Shown here one piece after another: positions 1 to 8,434 of a stretch of 64,000 nt of DNA (the first letter of the stretch is position 1; the number at the start of each line of letters is the position of its first letter). The notes beneath the pieces are model-generated. The model saw only the letters and a list, made by a program, of their open reading frames with translations. It did not search any database and was not told where the DNA came from. Both the position numbers and the translations under genes were made by a program. The DNA is from JBBRHQ01 sp963815645 (GTDB lineage: Bacteria > Actinomycetota > Thermoleophilia > Solirubrobacterales > 70-9): positions 558,001-622,000 of the forward strand of contig CAWFHL010000001.1 of NCBI GenBank assembly GCA_963815645.1. The letters are read 5' to 3'.

Positions 1-72
1 GCCGAGGCCTCGCTGGCTGCCTATTTGCAGGGCCGCGGCTACACGGTGTTCGGCGGCGCACGGCCGCGATAG
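1..72 (+). CDS. C-terminal end of an unidentified protein (partial)
   Basis: The first 72 bases read as 23 sense codons and a TAG stop, with almost exclusively G/C third positions typical of native genes here. The peptide ends YTVFGGARPR. The start lies outside the window and no family can be assigned from so short a tail. The antisense frame is also open across this stretch but has poor codon bias, so the plus-strand reading is preferred. Confidence 0.5.
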   Translation, partial: AEASLAAYLQGRGYTVFGGARPR

Positions 73-396
73 AACGAATGTTAGGTAGCAGACGAGATAA
101 ACAATGCGCTCGCGACAATTCGGAACGGAATGTAGCCCACCAAGGAGCGCCTTGATACCGTGCCGTCTCTCGTTAAGCCCGGTGCTTAGAATTCCTGCGC
201 TGGCGGTCGTCGTCGGCTGAGGTACGCCGAGGGCATCCCGTAACTTACGCTCTAATTCCGTGCGGCGGTTTCTGTAGAAGGTTAGGAAATCTTGCACATC
301 ATCTGAGGCACCGGATATCGAGTGAAGCGCAGCAATAGCGGCCCGATCAGCGGAATCAGGAAACTGCGACTCAAGCCAAGTGCCGTCTCCGTCCAC
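73..396 (-). CDS. Coding-like open frame of unusual base composition (partial, unidentified)
   Basis: A minus-strand frame beginning at a GTG (396-394) stays open to the left edge. Its first 70 or so codons look protein-like, with a stretch DVQDFLTFYRNRR followed by an amphipathic ELERKLRDALG helix. It uses AT-rich codons (TTA, CTA, ATA, AGA) rare elsewhere in the window, which suggests acquired DNA. It overlaps the tail of the MW-family gene in another frame, so either that gene has a frameshift and continues here or this is a separate gene. No family recognised. Confidence 0.35.
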
Positions 397-695
397 ACCT
401 GCCGGTACACGTGACCGACATCGTCACCTAACGCCTGCGCGCAATGACCCTTGAAGTCCTTGGTGTAGGTCGACTCCTCCAGCATCCTCACCACCACCCC
501 TACCACCGCCTCCTGCGGGGCGAAGAACCGGAACGGGTAGTCACCGTGGGACTCGATGACCTCGACCTCCGGGTCGCCGATCAGCTCGATGAACTTCTCG
601 ATGTGCTCGCGCCTCCGGGCCCTCACCTTCATCTGGCCCTCGGCCTCACCGTCCTTCATCACGTTGAAGAAACCGTGCTCGGTGTAGATCCACAT
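282..695 (-). CDS. Small MW-family protein, paralogue of the one at 14446
   Basis: Uncharacterised protein of about 137 residues. I start it at the ATG at 695, preceded by AAAGGAG at good spacing, rather than at an upstream GTG. The N-terminus MWIYTEHGFFNVM aligns with MWLITTSGFYSVV of the 14446 protein. Both then have VRAR, an acidic or aromatic centre, a Y-x-x-F-K motif and a Y-x-x-(V/I)-W motif (residues ~95-108). The last ~30 residues are hydrophobic, with no counterpart in the paralogue. They overlap another open frame, so the true C-terminus may be shorter or frameshifted. Cellular role unknown; probably soluble. It is last in a minus-strand run with the genes at 710-1252 and 1304-1948. 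Confidence 0.65.
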   Translation of the reverse strand: MWIYTEHGFFNVMKDGEAEGQMKVRARRREHIEKFIELIGDPEVEVIESHGDYPFRFFAPQEAVVGVVVRMLEESTYTKDFKGHCAQALGDDVGHVYRQVWTETALGLSRSFLIPLIGPLLLRFTRYPVPQMMCKIS

Positions 696-709
696 TCCTG
701 ATGCTCCTT

Positions 710-1252
710 TCAGGAGGTCCACTCCGGCAGCGCGCAGCCGCAGCAGGCAGGTGTCGGGGAAGTAGCCGTCGCCGAGGACCTCGGCCCAGAAAGCCGGGTC
801 GTCCGCGGACCAGCCGGTGCCGCAGGTCGGGCAGCTGGTGCTCGCCTCGCCCGAGGCGGTTCGGGTCGATCTCCAGCTCGACCAGGCGATCGGGGAGCCA
901 GAGCATCGAGTAGCCGGTGCGGGCGGCCCAGTCGATCAGCGGGCCCTCGTCGTCGTCTTCCTCGCTGCGGCAGAGGAAGCGGGCGATCAGGTCGCGGCGG
1001 CCGCTCTCGCCGTCGACCTCGGCCACGGTGAGGTCGGCGAGGGCGACTTCGGGGGCGAGCTGGCGCTCGGCGGCGATCGGAGGCGCCTGACCATCGGCGG
1101 CTCCAGGCCGCAGCCAGAGCCGCCCGGCGCGGATCGTCGCCGCGGAAGGTCGGCTGGTGCTCGATCTCCGCCTGGGCGATCAGCTCCTCGACCATCTCCC
1201 CGAGCTCGTCGGGGTCGATCTCGAACCGCTCCTCCCACTCTTCCCAATCCAT
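710..1252 (-). CDS. Uncharacterised zinc-ribbon-like protein (two frameshifts)
   Basis: Three consecutive minus-strand frames each carry good coding signal. From 1252 the N-terminus reads MDWEEWEERFEIDPDELGEM (acidic, helical). Near 1090-1140 the reading moves to a frame containing APEVALADLTVAEVDGES and GYSMLWLPDRLVELEIDP. Near 845 it moves again to SCPTCGTGW followed by FWAEVLGDGYFPDTC, a plausible zinc-binding end. Both shifts are probably sequencing or assembly indels, though decay is possible. The last frame runs on into the MW gene, so the stop at 710 is provisional. The gene lies 51 bases below the YbjN-like gene, likely in one operon. No function can be assigned. Confidence 0.5.
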   Translation of the reverse strand: MDWEEWEERFEIDPDELGEMVEELIAQAEIEHQPTFRGDDPRRAALAAAWSRRWSGASDRRRAPARPRSRPRRPHRGRGRRRERPPRPDRPLPLPQRGRRRRGPADRLGRPHRLLDALAPRSPGRAGDRPEPPRARRAPAARPAAPAGPRTTRLSGPRSSATATSPTPACCGCALPEWTS

Positions 1253-1303
1253 GCCGATATGGGTCGCGGCGCGGGCGGGGGATCTGACGCTTCGGGAGGT
1301 TCT

Positions 1304-1948
1304 TCAGGCCGCCGCGATGCCGCCCTCGGCGGGGGCCGTGCCCGGCTCGTCGGCGGCGAGCTTGCTGGAACCGTTCTTGGTCGCCTGCAGCTGGCGCCGC
1401 ACCTGGGCGAGGGTGCGGTCTCCCGGCATCAGGTCCTCGCTGAGCCAGGCGCTGTGGAAGCGTCGGCCCAGCCCGAGTGCGCCGATCTGGCGCCAGGCAT
1501 CGGCGCAGGCATCGGCCAGCTCCCACATCGCCTCGAGGATCTCCTCGGCGGAGAGGTCTTCCAATCCCAGGTCGCGGGAGGCCCAGACGGTGCCCCTCTC
1601 CGGCACGTAGGTGAAGTCGAGCTGGTCGTGGTCGTGGTCGAGCTGGTCGACGAGCGGGCGGATCCAGCGGTAGGCGCCCTCGCTGATCTCCCAGACCGCG
1701 CAGGAGGTGAGGCAGGGGCCGGGAATGCCCTCATCGCGCTCCGGGCGCACCGCGACGTCGGGCCCCAGCAGATCGACCGCGTAGATCACCCAGCCGTTGC
1801 GAAGGACGCGGCTCTCCAGACCGAGGTGGCCGAGCTTGCCGGTGACCTCGCGGACAGCGTAGGGAAGGGCATCGGAAACGGAGGTGAGCTGATCGACGGC
1901 GGATTCGACCGAACCGCTCTGCCCGGGTGACGCCTCTGAGTCGCTCAT
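1304..1948 (-). CDS. YbjN-like hypothetical protein
   Basis: 214-residue cytoplasmic protein. The start ATG at 1948 follows AAAGGAGG with a 7-base spacer, better than the in-frame GTG two codons upstream. The centre alternates strands and helices (RNGWVIYAVDLLGPDVAV, QLDFTYVPERGTVWASRDL) in a way that resembles the YbjN/type III chaperone-like fold; this is inference from pattern only. The tail after residue ~175 is polar and low-complexity. It is the first gene of a minus-strand run with the zinc-ribbon-like and MW genes, so the three may share a promoter at 2061-2088. Confidence 0.55.
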   Translation of the reverse strand: MSDSEASPGQSGSVESAVDQLTSVSDALPYAVREVTGKLGHLGLESRVLRNGWVIYAVDLLGPDVAVRPERDEGIPGPCLTSCAVWEISEGAYRWIRPLVDQLDHDHDQLDFTYVPERGTVWASRDLGLEDLSAEEILEAMWELADACADAWRQIGALGLGRRFHSAWLSEDLMPGDRTLAQVRRQLQATKNGSSKLAADEPGTAPAEGGIAAA

Positions 1949-2060
1949 TCCCACCCCTCCTTTGGGTTCCTCAGCGGTGGGAGTCCTTGGGGCTTTGTCC
2001 TATCTGACACTACGCCCCATATCGGCGGTTGGACGTGTTGTCTGTACCTATGTCACAGAT

Positions 2061-2088
2061 AACCTACCCGTTTTGCGGGAACTCTCAA
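2061..2088 (-). promoter_or_regulatory. Candidate sigma-70-type promoter for the 1948 gene
   Basis: Reading the minus strand, TTGAGA (2088-2083) is followed after 16 bases by TAGGTT (2066-2061), matching a TANNNT -10 box. It lies in a conspicuously AT-richer gap (1955-2163). Eight-base inverted repeats ACCTACCC (2062-2069) and GGGTAGGT (2116-2123) flank the promoter, so an operator or small element end is possible. Confidence 0.4.
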
Positions 2089-2163
2089 TGCCCCATGCAT
2101 AGGTTTCCGACAACTGGGTAGGTGATTGGGTTTGCCGCGCTGCCCGCGGCCGGCCCCAGCGGC

Positions 2164-2622
2164 TCAGGCCCCGGCCGGCGTCGCCTCCGCCTCCTCGCGC
2201 TCCCGCTTGGCGATCTCGGCCAGCTGCTTGAACTGGATCACCTGGCCGCCGGCGCCCCAGCTGCCCTCGGCGACCTCGTGGAACAGCACCCAGACGCGCA
2301 TCGCGTCCTCGGCCCCGAGCCCGGCGGCCTCGCTGACCGCCTCGGTCGCCGCCTCGACGAACTCGCCGCGGCGGCGGTCGGAGAGCGCCCCCTCCGGCGT
2401 GGTGACGTCGATCTTGAAGGTCGGCTCCGAGACCGGCCGCCCGGCCGCCCGCACCGCGCCCTCGGGCAGCTCGTGCACATAGGACCAGGTGACGTTGCGG
2501 AAGAAGTCGGTATCAGGTGCCCGCTCGGCGCGGAGCAGCCTGGTGGTCAGCTCCTCCAGCAGCGTTTCGCGGGTCTCGGGCGCCAGCGCGCCCTCCGGGT
2601 AGGTCAGCTCGAAAACCGGCAT
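2164..2622 (-). CDS. Tautomerase-superfamily protein
   Basis: 152 residues beginning Met-Pro-Val. Removal of Met would expose the N-terminal proline that acts as catalytic base in 4-oxalocrotonate tautomerase/MIF-type enzymes. The first ~60 residues (FELTYPEGAL, LLEELTTRLLRAE) and the second part (FKIDVTTPEGALSDRRRG, EFVEAATEAV, RVWVLFHEV) look like two beta-alpha-beta units, longer than the 62-residue classical enzyme. Substrate unknown; cytoplasmic. It stands alone 42 bases below the glycosyltransferase and may be co-transcribed with it. The family assignment rests on the N-terminal proline and the two-unit pattern. Confidence 0.65.
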   Translation of the reverse strand: MPVFELTYPEGALAPETRETLLEELTTRLLRAERAPDTDFFRNVTWSYVHELPEGAVRAAGRPVSEPTFKIDVTTPEGALSDRRRGEFVEAATEAVSEAAGLGAEDAMRVWVLFHEVAEGSWGAGGQVIQFKQLAEIAKREREEAEATPAGA

Positions 2623-2664
2623 TTCGGTCCTTTCGTCGGGAGCGCCCCCACCCTACTCCCCGGG

Positions 2665-3972
2665 CTAGGCGACGGAGACCTCTCGCTCACTGCCGCCCAG
2701 CGGCTCGCGCTCGGTCTTCGCCCAGCCGTCGCGGGAGATGATCTGGCGCAGGGTGGAGCGCATCAGCACCGGCCAGATCATCCAGGTGTAGATCGCGTAG
2801 AGGTGGCCGATCAGGAAGCCGATCACCCAGCCGCGCAACCCCTCGCGGGTGCGGCTCGCGATCGCCCCGAGCACGGTGCCGCCGAAGGCGAGCAGGTAGA
2901 AGGCGGCGAGCATCCAGGTCGGCCCTCCCGCCCAGAAGGGGGCGACGCCGGTCAGCGCGAAGACGACCGCGGCGATCAGGGCGACGCCGATGATCCCCTG
3001 CCAGAAGGGCATCAGCAGGTAGGCGAGCAGCTCGATCCGCGGCCCGATCCCAACCGCCGGCGAGCGCATCAGCCCGCCCGCCAGGGCCATCGCCTGCAGG
3101 TTGCCCTGCGACCAGCGGGTGCGCTGGCGAAACAGCGCCTTGGGGCTGGAGAGCCCCTGCTGGTCGACCGTGCCGCGGAGCTCCTGGCGGCCCTTCCAGC
3201 CGGCCTCGATCAGCCGCAGGCCGAGGTCCTGGTCCTCGGTGAGGCGGTCGCGCCACGGCCCGCGGCCGTCGGCGACCTCGTCGAGGGCGCTGAGCCGGTT
3301 GAACTGGCCGTTGCCGCCCATCCCGGCCGTGCCCCAGCCGTTCCGCCCCGCCTGGAAGAGGTAGCCGTAGACGGAGAACTCGACGTCCTGGAGCCAGGTG
3401 AGCAGGCGATGGCGGTTGTAGATGCGGACCAGCGACTGCACCCCGCCGACCTCGGGGTCGGCGAAGTGGGTCGCGGCGCAGGCCGGCGCCTCGGGATGGA
3501 GGCGCCCGTCGGCGTCGACGATCGCGACGATCACCCGCTCGCGGCCCTCCTTGATCGCGTCGAGCCAGTGGTAGGCCTGGTCGAGCGCCGCCGCCTTGCC
3601 CTTGCGCGCCTCCGGCTCGCGGCGGTGGATCGTGGTCAGGTCGGGATGGTCGATCCCGGCGAGGATCTCCGCGGTGCGGTCATCGGAGCCGTCGTCGATC
3701 ACCAGCACCCGCCGCTCGGCGAGGTCGAGGGCGAGGAGGCGCTCGACGCTGTCGCGGATCGTCACCTCCTCGTTCAGCGCCGGGACCAGGAAGACCCAGG
3801 AGAAGCCGTCGGCCTCGCCGGGGCTCGCCTCGGGCGCGGTGCGCATCGCCCGCTGGCCGCGGACGAAGAGCAGCAGGCTCCAGGCGAACATCGCGACGAT
3901 CACGCAGAGCGCCAGGGCGAAGTAGGCCTCCCAGCCGGCCGGCAGACCCCCGAATGGCCAGAGGTCGGCCAC
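2665..3972 (-). CDS. Membrane-bound family 2 glycosyltransferase
   Basis: 435-residue processive-type GT2. It has an N-terminal membrane segment (residues ~17-37), nucleotide-sugar motifs VIDDGSDD (91-98) and DAD (153-155), the acceptor/base motif TEDQD (245-249), QRTRW (283-287), and about four C-terminal membrane segments. This layout is that of cellulose/chitin/poly-GlcNAc-like synthases that polymerise and export a polysaccharide. The GTG start lies two bases after the UDP-GlcNAc 2-epimerase stop, so the pair is translationally coupled. An aminosugar-containing capsule or exopolysaccharide is a reasonable inference, but the donor sugar cannot be read from sequence. Confidence 0.88.
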   Translation of the reverse strand: MADLWPFGGLPAGWEAYFALALCVIVAMFAWSLLLFVRGQRAMRTAPEASPGEADGFSWVFLVPALNEEVTIRDSVERLLALDLAERRVLVIDDGSDDRTAEILAGIDHPDLTTIHRREPEARKGKAAALDQAYHWLDAIKEGRERVIVAIVDADGRLHPEAPACAATHFADPEVGGVQSLVRIYNRHRLLTWLQDVEFSVYGYLFQAGRNGWGTAGMGGNGQFNRLSALDEVADGRGPWRDRLTEDQDLGLRLIEAGWKGRQELRGTVDQQGLSSPKALFRQRTRWSQGNLQAMALAGGLMRSPAVGIGPRIELLAYLLMPFWQGIIGVALIAAVVFALTGVAPFWAGGPTWMLAAFYLLAFGGTVLGAIASRTREGLRGWVIGFLIGHLYAIYTWMIWPVLMRSTLRQIISRDGWAKTEREPLGGSEREVSVA

Positions 3973-3974
3973 CG

Positions 3975-5473
3975 CTAGGCCCCGGCGCCGCTGTCCGGCT
4001 GGGCGAGCAGGCCGCCGGCGCCGAGCGAGGCCTCGAGCCGCTCCGGATGGGGATCGAACTCATAGCCGGCCGCCTCGACCACCTCGGCGCGGTTGTAGCC
4101 GGGGCCGAAGGGAGTCGGCGGCTCGCCGCCGAGCAGGATGTGCTCGAGCGCCGCGACGATCCGCTCCGCCGCCCGGCCGTCGCCGTAGGGGTTGGGCGCC
4201 TCGGACATCTCGGCGTAGGCGATCGGGTCGGTGAGCAGGCGGCTGCCCTCGGCGAAGATCCGCTCGGCGTCGGCGCCGACCAGCCGCAGGGTGCCGGCGT
4301 CGAGGCCCTCGGTCCGCTCGGTCGTATTCCGGGTGACCAGCACCGGCTTGCCGAGCGAGGGCGCCTCCTCCTGGATCCCGCCGGAGTCGGTGATCACGAA
4401 GAAGGAGCGGGCCAGCAGCCGGGAGAAGGTCGCGTAGCCGAGCGGCTCGGTGAGCAGGACGTTGTCGAGCCCGCTGAGGTGCTCGGTGAGGACCTCGCGC
4501 ACCGCCGGGTTGGGATGGACCGGGAGCACGTAGGAGACATCGGGGTCGGTGCCGGCGAGGCGCTTGACGCCCTCGGCGATCGCCACCAGTCCGTCGCCCC
4601 AGTTCTCGCGGCGGTGGGCGGTGATCACGACGATCCGCCGCTCGGAGTCGTGCAGCGCCTGCAGCTCGGGGTTGGCGAAGCGCACGTCGATCTTCGAAGC
4701 CCAGTGCAGCGAGTCGATCCCGGTGTTGCCGGTGACGAAGATCTGGCCGACCGGGACGTTCTCGTTGATCAGGTTCTCGAGGTTCTTCGCGGTCGGGGCG
4801 AAGTTGAGGTCGGCGATGCAGGTGATCAGCTGGCGGTTGAGCTCCTCGGGGAAGGGGGTGAGGTTGTTGCCGCCGGTGCGCAGGCCGGCCTCGATGTGCA
4901 TCACCGGTATCCGCATGTGGAAGGCGGAGAGGGCCGCGGCCATCGCCGAGCTGGTGTCGCCGTGGACGAGGACCACCGCCGGGAAGCGCCCGTTCAGGGT
5001 GTCCTCCGGGGTCGGGGTCTGGTCGGGCTCGAGGTCGAAGCGCTCGGCGCAGAAGTCCTCGAACCGCCTCATCACCGACGCGACCCGCTCGTTCAGGTTG
5101 GAGCGCCGCGACCCGGCCCACAGCGCCACGTCGGACTTGATCCCGGCCAGCTCGAAGATGTAGTCGACCATGCGGCTGTGCTGGCCGGTGGAGATGATCA
5201 GCGGCTCGTAGCACTCGCTCTTCTGCAGCGCGAGGATCACCGGGAGCAGCTTGATCGCCTCCGGCCTGGTGCCGACGACGATCGGCACGACCAGCTGCGA
5301 GCCGGGCTCGCGCAGCGAGGCGCGCGCCGCGGACCCTTCTGCGGCCGCGATCCGTGCTCGGGCTCGCGGCGCGAATCCATCGCCTGGTCGAGCTCGTCGG
5401 GGTGAAGCGCCGGCTCCGCCTGGTGGGGCTCGACCGCGGCCAGGGGCTGTGGATCGGCGTCGAGCATGCTCAC
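3975..5473 (-). CDS. wecB: UDP-N-acetylglucosamine 2-epimerase (one frameshift near the N-terminus)
   Basis: Interconverts UDP-GlcNAc and UDP-ManNAc for cell-surface glycans. Visible family motifs are VGTRPEAIKLLPV, LVHGDTSSAMA, HIEAGLRTGG, PFPEELNRQ and the catalytic-His region HRRENWGDG. The core could start at a GTG at 5288. However, reading through ASLREPGSQLVVP and, after a one-base shift near 5335, a frame back to GTG 5473 gives a roughly 60-residue extension with normal codon bias. I therefore take 5473 with a frameshift, although an internal start is possible. The C-terminus has a ~40-residue tail beyond the usual end. Operonic with the downstream GT2. Confidence 0.88.
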
Positions 5474-5592
5474 GGTAGGTATCGGCGCCGCCGCCGGGCG
5501 GCTTTAGCCGAGCGGGCGCGGTTCAGGCGCGATCTCACGAAACACCGCTTCAGGGCGTTTGATTGGTAGATGGCGACAACGAGGAGATCCCG

Positions 5593-6081
5593 ATGAGCAC
5601 CTACACGACGACCACCGATACCCCGCTCGGCGAGCTGCGCCTGATCGGCGACGGCGAGGCGCTGAGCGCCGTGCAGCTTCCCGGCCTACACGCCCGCCGC
5701 GGCGGCTGGGTCGAGGACGAGGCCCCCTTCGCCGAGGCCGCGGCGCAGCTCGGGCAGTACTTCGCCGGCGAGCGGCGCGAGTTCGAGCTGGCGCTCGCGC
5801 CCAGCGGCGGCAGCGGCTTCGAGCGGGCGGTCTGGGAGCAGATCGCCGCGATCCCCTACGGCGAGACCGAGAGCTACGGGGCGATCGCCCGGGCGCTCGG
5901 CCGCCCCGACCGCGCCCGCGCCGTCGGTGCCGCAACCGGCCGCAACCCGCTGGCGATCATCGTCCCCTGCCACCGGGTGATCGGCTCCGACGGCTCGCTG
6001 ACCGGCTACGCAGGCGGCCTCCCGGCGAAGCGGGCGCTGCTCGAGCTCGAGGCGGGCGCCCGCCAGGAATCGCTGCTCTGA
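5593..6081 (+). CDS. ogt: Methylated-DNA--protein-cysteine methyltransferase
   Basis: 162-residue suicide repair protein that transfers the alkyl group from O6-alkylguanine to its own cysteine. The active-site motif PCHRVIGSDGSLTGYAGG is intact, with the Cys around residue 128. The preceding FERAVWEQIAAIPYGETESYG and ARAVGAATGRNP match the DNA-binding helix-turn-helix and Asn hinge. The start ATG at 5593 follows GAGGAG with good spacing, so the longer reading from 5563 is unnecessary. Divergent from the epimerase operon; monocistronic. Confidence 0.95.
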   Translation: MSTYTTTTDTPLGELRLIGDGEALSAVQLPGLHARRGGWVEDEAPFAEAAAQLGQYFAGERREFELALAPSGGSGFERAVWEQIAAIPYGETESYGAIARALGRPDRARAVGAATGRNPLAIIVPCHRVIGSDGSLTGYAGGLPAKRALLELEAGARQESLL

Positions 6082-6114
6082 AAGACCCTGGGACGCTTCG
6101 CAGCTGTTGGCAGT

Positions 6115-6378
6115 TCAGCGCGGATCGTTTCGGTAGGCAACGGCGCGGTGTCGAATCGCCACCACCCTGACCAGACGATCGCCTTCGGTCAGCTGATAGA
6201 CGATCCGAAATGCTCCGACGCGGAGCGAGCGAAGTCCCCGCAGGCGACCCCTAAGCGCGTGCCCTGTGAGGGGTTCACGCTCGAGCCCTCGAAGCGCTTC
6301 CTCGACCGCGTCGATAAGCGGCCAACTCAGCTCGAGCAGATCGCGCCGTGCCGTGCGCGCGAGGACGACGCGCGCCAC
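6115..6378 (-). CDS. RelE/ParE-family toxin
   Basis: 87-residue basic protein. It carries the family sequence of a helical hairpin (LARTARRDLLELSW), then LRGRLRGLRSLRVGAFRIVYQL and a final VVAIRHRAVAY strand. RelE-type members cut mRNA on the ribosome, while ParE members poison gyrase. The RIVYQ...IRHR pattern favours the RelE/YoeB side. It lies three bases after the antitoxin stop, the usual antitoxin-first order, so the pair forms one operon. The toxin's catalytic residues cannot be fixed from sequence alone. Confidence 0.88.
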   Translation of the reverse strand: MARVVLARTARRDLLELSWPLIDAVEEALRGLEREPLTGHALRGRLRGLRSLRVGAFRIVYQLTEGDRLVRVVAIRHRAVAYRNDPR

Positions 6379-6381
6379 CGT

Positions 6382-6666
6382 TCAGCGTCGAGCCCTGAGA
6401 TCGGCCAGCTCTCGGCGGAGGTCCTCCAGGTCGACCGCCTCACCACGGTCCAGGTCAGCCAACCCGGCATCAAGCGCCGCGAGGGTTTCGGTATCGGAGA
6501 GGATCTCCGCGGTCTCCTCCAACGCCTCATATTCGTCGACCGGAACGACCGCAGCGGCTGGGCGACCGTTACGGGTCACGAGCAGATGCTCGCGTCGTTC
6601 CGCTACATCGTCGACGAGGCGACTGAGATTGCTCCGGAGCTCGCGGATCGGAACGGTCTTGGCCAC
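6382..6666 (-). CDS. Phd/YefM-family antitoxin
   Basis: 94-residue antitoxin. The N-terminal part TVPIRELRSNLSRLVDDV and LLVTRNGRPAAAVVPVDEYEAL is the Phd/YefM DNA-binding fold. The acidic, helical C-terminus (TLAALDAGLADLDRGE) would wrap the toxin. I start it at GTG 6666 because the family sequence begins there and a perfect TGTACA palindrome sits just upstream, inside the reading frame of an alternative TTG start. Expected to repress its own operon together with the toxin. Confidence 0.88.
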   Translation of the reverse strand: MAKTVPIRELRSNLSRLVDDVAERREHLLVTRNGRPAAAVVPVDEYEALEETAEILSDTETLAALDAGLADLDRGEAVDLEDLRRELADLRARR

Positions 6667-6684
6667 TCGATAAAGCGTACCTGA

Positions 6685-6696
6685 TTGTGTACACAA
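6685..6696. promoter_or_regulatory. Candidate autoregulatory operator of the toxin-antitoxin operon
   Basis: Perfect 12-base palindrome TTGTGTACACAA, 19-30 bases upstream of the antitoxin start. Its core TGTACA is the hexamer described for operators of the YefM/Phd antitoxin family (yefM-yoeB), so its position and core match an autorepression site. It also overlaps the stop codon region of the upstream minus-strand gene, leaving little room for a distant promoter. Confidence 0.6.
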
Positions 6697-6697
6697 C

Positions 6698-7051
6698 TCA
6701 ATGGAAGAGGCGCGAGCCGAGCGGAAAGACGTCGGCGATCGCGTAGGCCTTGACCCGGGCCGGCAGCGGCGTCCCGGCCGGAATCGCCAGCTCGATCCGG
6801 CGGATGTTGCCGCTCGGGCCCTTCAGGTTGGAGGTCAGCGTGCGGTAGTCGAGGCTGACCGGCCTGCCGGTGCTCGCGTCGATCAGGAGGATCGAGCCGA
6901 GGTGGCGGGCGGCGGGGTAGCGAGCGGCGGCGGCGAGCCGCGGCGTCGCGCTTGCTTCGCCCGCGCCACCGGCGGTCGGGCGCCGCAGGCGCAGGCCGGA
7001 GAGGGAGAGGCCGGCGGGGCGACGAGGCCGCAGACGGCTCGCCCCCGGCAT
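6698..7051 (-). CDS. Hypothetical protein
   Basis: 117-residue reading whose second half is convincingly protein-like (SILLIDASTGRPVSLDYRTL, IRRIELAIPAGTPLPARVKA, AYAIADVFPLGSRLFH). The first half is Arg/Ala/Pro-rich, and the ATG at 7051 has no good ribosome site, so the start, or an indel around 6950, is uncertain. It ends immediately before the antitoxin operator. No family recognised; the repeated strand pattern would suit a small beta-rich domain. Confidence 0.4.
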   Translation of the reverse strand: MPGASRLRPRRPAGLSLSGLRLRRPTAGGAGEASATPRLAAAARYPAARHLGSILLIDASTGRPVSLDYRTLTSNLKGPSGNIRRIELAIPAGTPLPARVKAYAIADVFPLGSRLFH

Positions 7052-7072
7052 CGAATAGTTTGCCCGGCAGCG

Positions 7073-7523
7073 ATGGCCACGTTCACCTTCGTCCGCACCA
7101 CCGACGTCCCGCCGGAGACGGTCTGGGAGGTGATCACCGACTACCGCGCCTACCCCGACTACACGCCGCTGCGCCGGGTCGACCTGGAGAAGGAGGGCGA
7201 GCCGGCGCCGAACGGAGTCGGCGCGATCCGCGTCCTGCACGCGATCGGCCCCGCGGTCCGCGAGGAGGTGGTCGAGTTCGAGCCCCCGGCCCGGCTGGTC
7301 TACCGGATTCTCTCCGGCCCCCCGCTCCGCGACCACGTCGGCACCGTCACCCTGGAGTCGGTCGAGCTGGACGGGCGCCAGGGCACCCGCCTCGTCTGGG
7401 CGATCGACACCACCCCGACCGTGCCGCTCGGCAAGGGGCTGGTCGATCGCGGTTACCAAGAACGCCGTCAAGGGGTTGGTCGACGGCTGCGTCGCCGAGG
7501 CAGAGCGCCGCTCCGCCGCTTAG
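7073..7523 (+). CDS. SRPBCC (START/Bet v1-like) protein, one frameshift
   Basis: About 149 residues with the polyketide-cyclase/START-like signature: FVRTTDVPPETVWEVITD, YPDYTPLRRVDL, VREEVVEFEPPARLVYRI, GTVTLESVEL and a long C-terminal helix. After TPTVPLGKGLVD the frame changes near 7445-7460, continuing as NAVKGLVDGCVAEAERRSAA before TAG at 7521. Members bind hydrophobic small molecules; the ligand is unknown. Start ATG 7073. It converges with the hydrolase gene, whose stop lies four bases away, and no terminator is seen between them. Confidence 0.75.
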
Positions 7524-7526
7524 CGA

Positions 7527-8434
7527 CTAGGCGCCGCCGGCTGTGCCCTGGAGGCGGGCGCCCCACTCATCGGGGTCGAAGCGGGCGGGCTCGGTCTCGG
7601 AGAGGAACCGCTCGAGCACATCGACGAAGCGCGCCGGCGCCTCGAGCTGGGGCAGGTGGCCCACCCCTTCGAACACCTCGAGCCGGCTGTCCGGGATCGC
7701 CTCGTGGGCGGCCTCACCGTGGTGGGCGGGGATGATCGGGTCCCGCTTGCCCCAGACGATCAGCACAGGCAGGCCCTCGGCGAGGTAGAGCCGGTCGCTG
7801 GCGTCGACGCGCTGGCCCCTGGTGCCGACCACCGAGCGGAGCGTCGCCAGGAAGGCGGCGCGGCGGTCGGGGTCGGCCAGCGAGGCGTAGCCGCGCGCCA
7901 CCTCGGCGACGTCGGCGTTCGGGCGAAACCCGATCGCCCCGAGGCCGCGGCTCGATCGCCGCCACCGGCTTGAGCGCCGCCCTTGAGGTCTGGGCGATGA
8001 AGAAATCGGCCCCGGGAAGGGCCGCGGCGCGCAGGATCGGGCTGACCTCCGGCCCCAGCCCGCCGCTGGAGACGAGCACCAGCCGCTCGCTGACCTCGGG
8101 GAACTGGTAGGCGAACTGCATCGCGATCCCGCCGCCGAGCGAGTGGCCGACGAGGGTCGCGCGCTGGTGGCCGAGGGTGACCAGCAGATCGCGCAGGCCG
8201 GCGGCGAGCGAACCGAGCGAGTAATCCCCGCCACCCGGTGCGCGATCCCCCGTGGCCCGGCAGGTCGGGGGCGATCACCTTGTGGTGGCGGGCCAGCGGC
8301 TCGACCACCTCCCGCCAGTTCTCGAGCGTCCCGGCGATCCCGTGGATCAACAGCAGCACCGGCCCCTCCCCCGCCTCGACGTAGCTCACCCGGCGGCCGT
8401 GGATTGTCGCCGTCCTGGTCTGCGGCTCGCTCAT
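7527..8434 (-). CDS. Alpha/beta-hydrolase (two frameshifts)
   Basis: An alpha/beta-hydrolase of about 302 residues split over three frames. The N-part has MSEPQTRTATIHGRRVSYV and the oxyanion motif LIHGIAGTLENW. After a shift near 8240 comes the nucleophile elbow LVGHSLGGGIAMQFA (Ser). After a second shift near 7955 come LPVLIVWGKRDPIIPAHH (Asp) and VGHLPQLEAPARF (His). The full Ser-Asp-His triad is thus present and the shifts look like indels in the assembly. The ATG at 8434 follows AAGGAGCGAGGAA and overlaps the TetR stop (ATGA), so it is coupled to TetR. Substrate unknown. Confidence 0.8.

Noticed and set aside
2122..3978. A 618-codon plus-strand open frame over the tautomerase and GT2 genes
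   Set aside because: It is antisense to two genes with full family motifs and reads as Pro/Gly/Arg/Asp-rich nonsense.
3954..5405. A 483-codon plus-strand open frame over the epimerase gene
   Set aside because: Antisense shadow of wecB; high GC removes stop codons from both strands.
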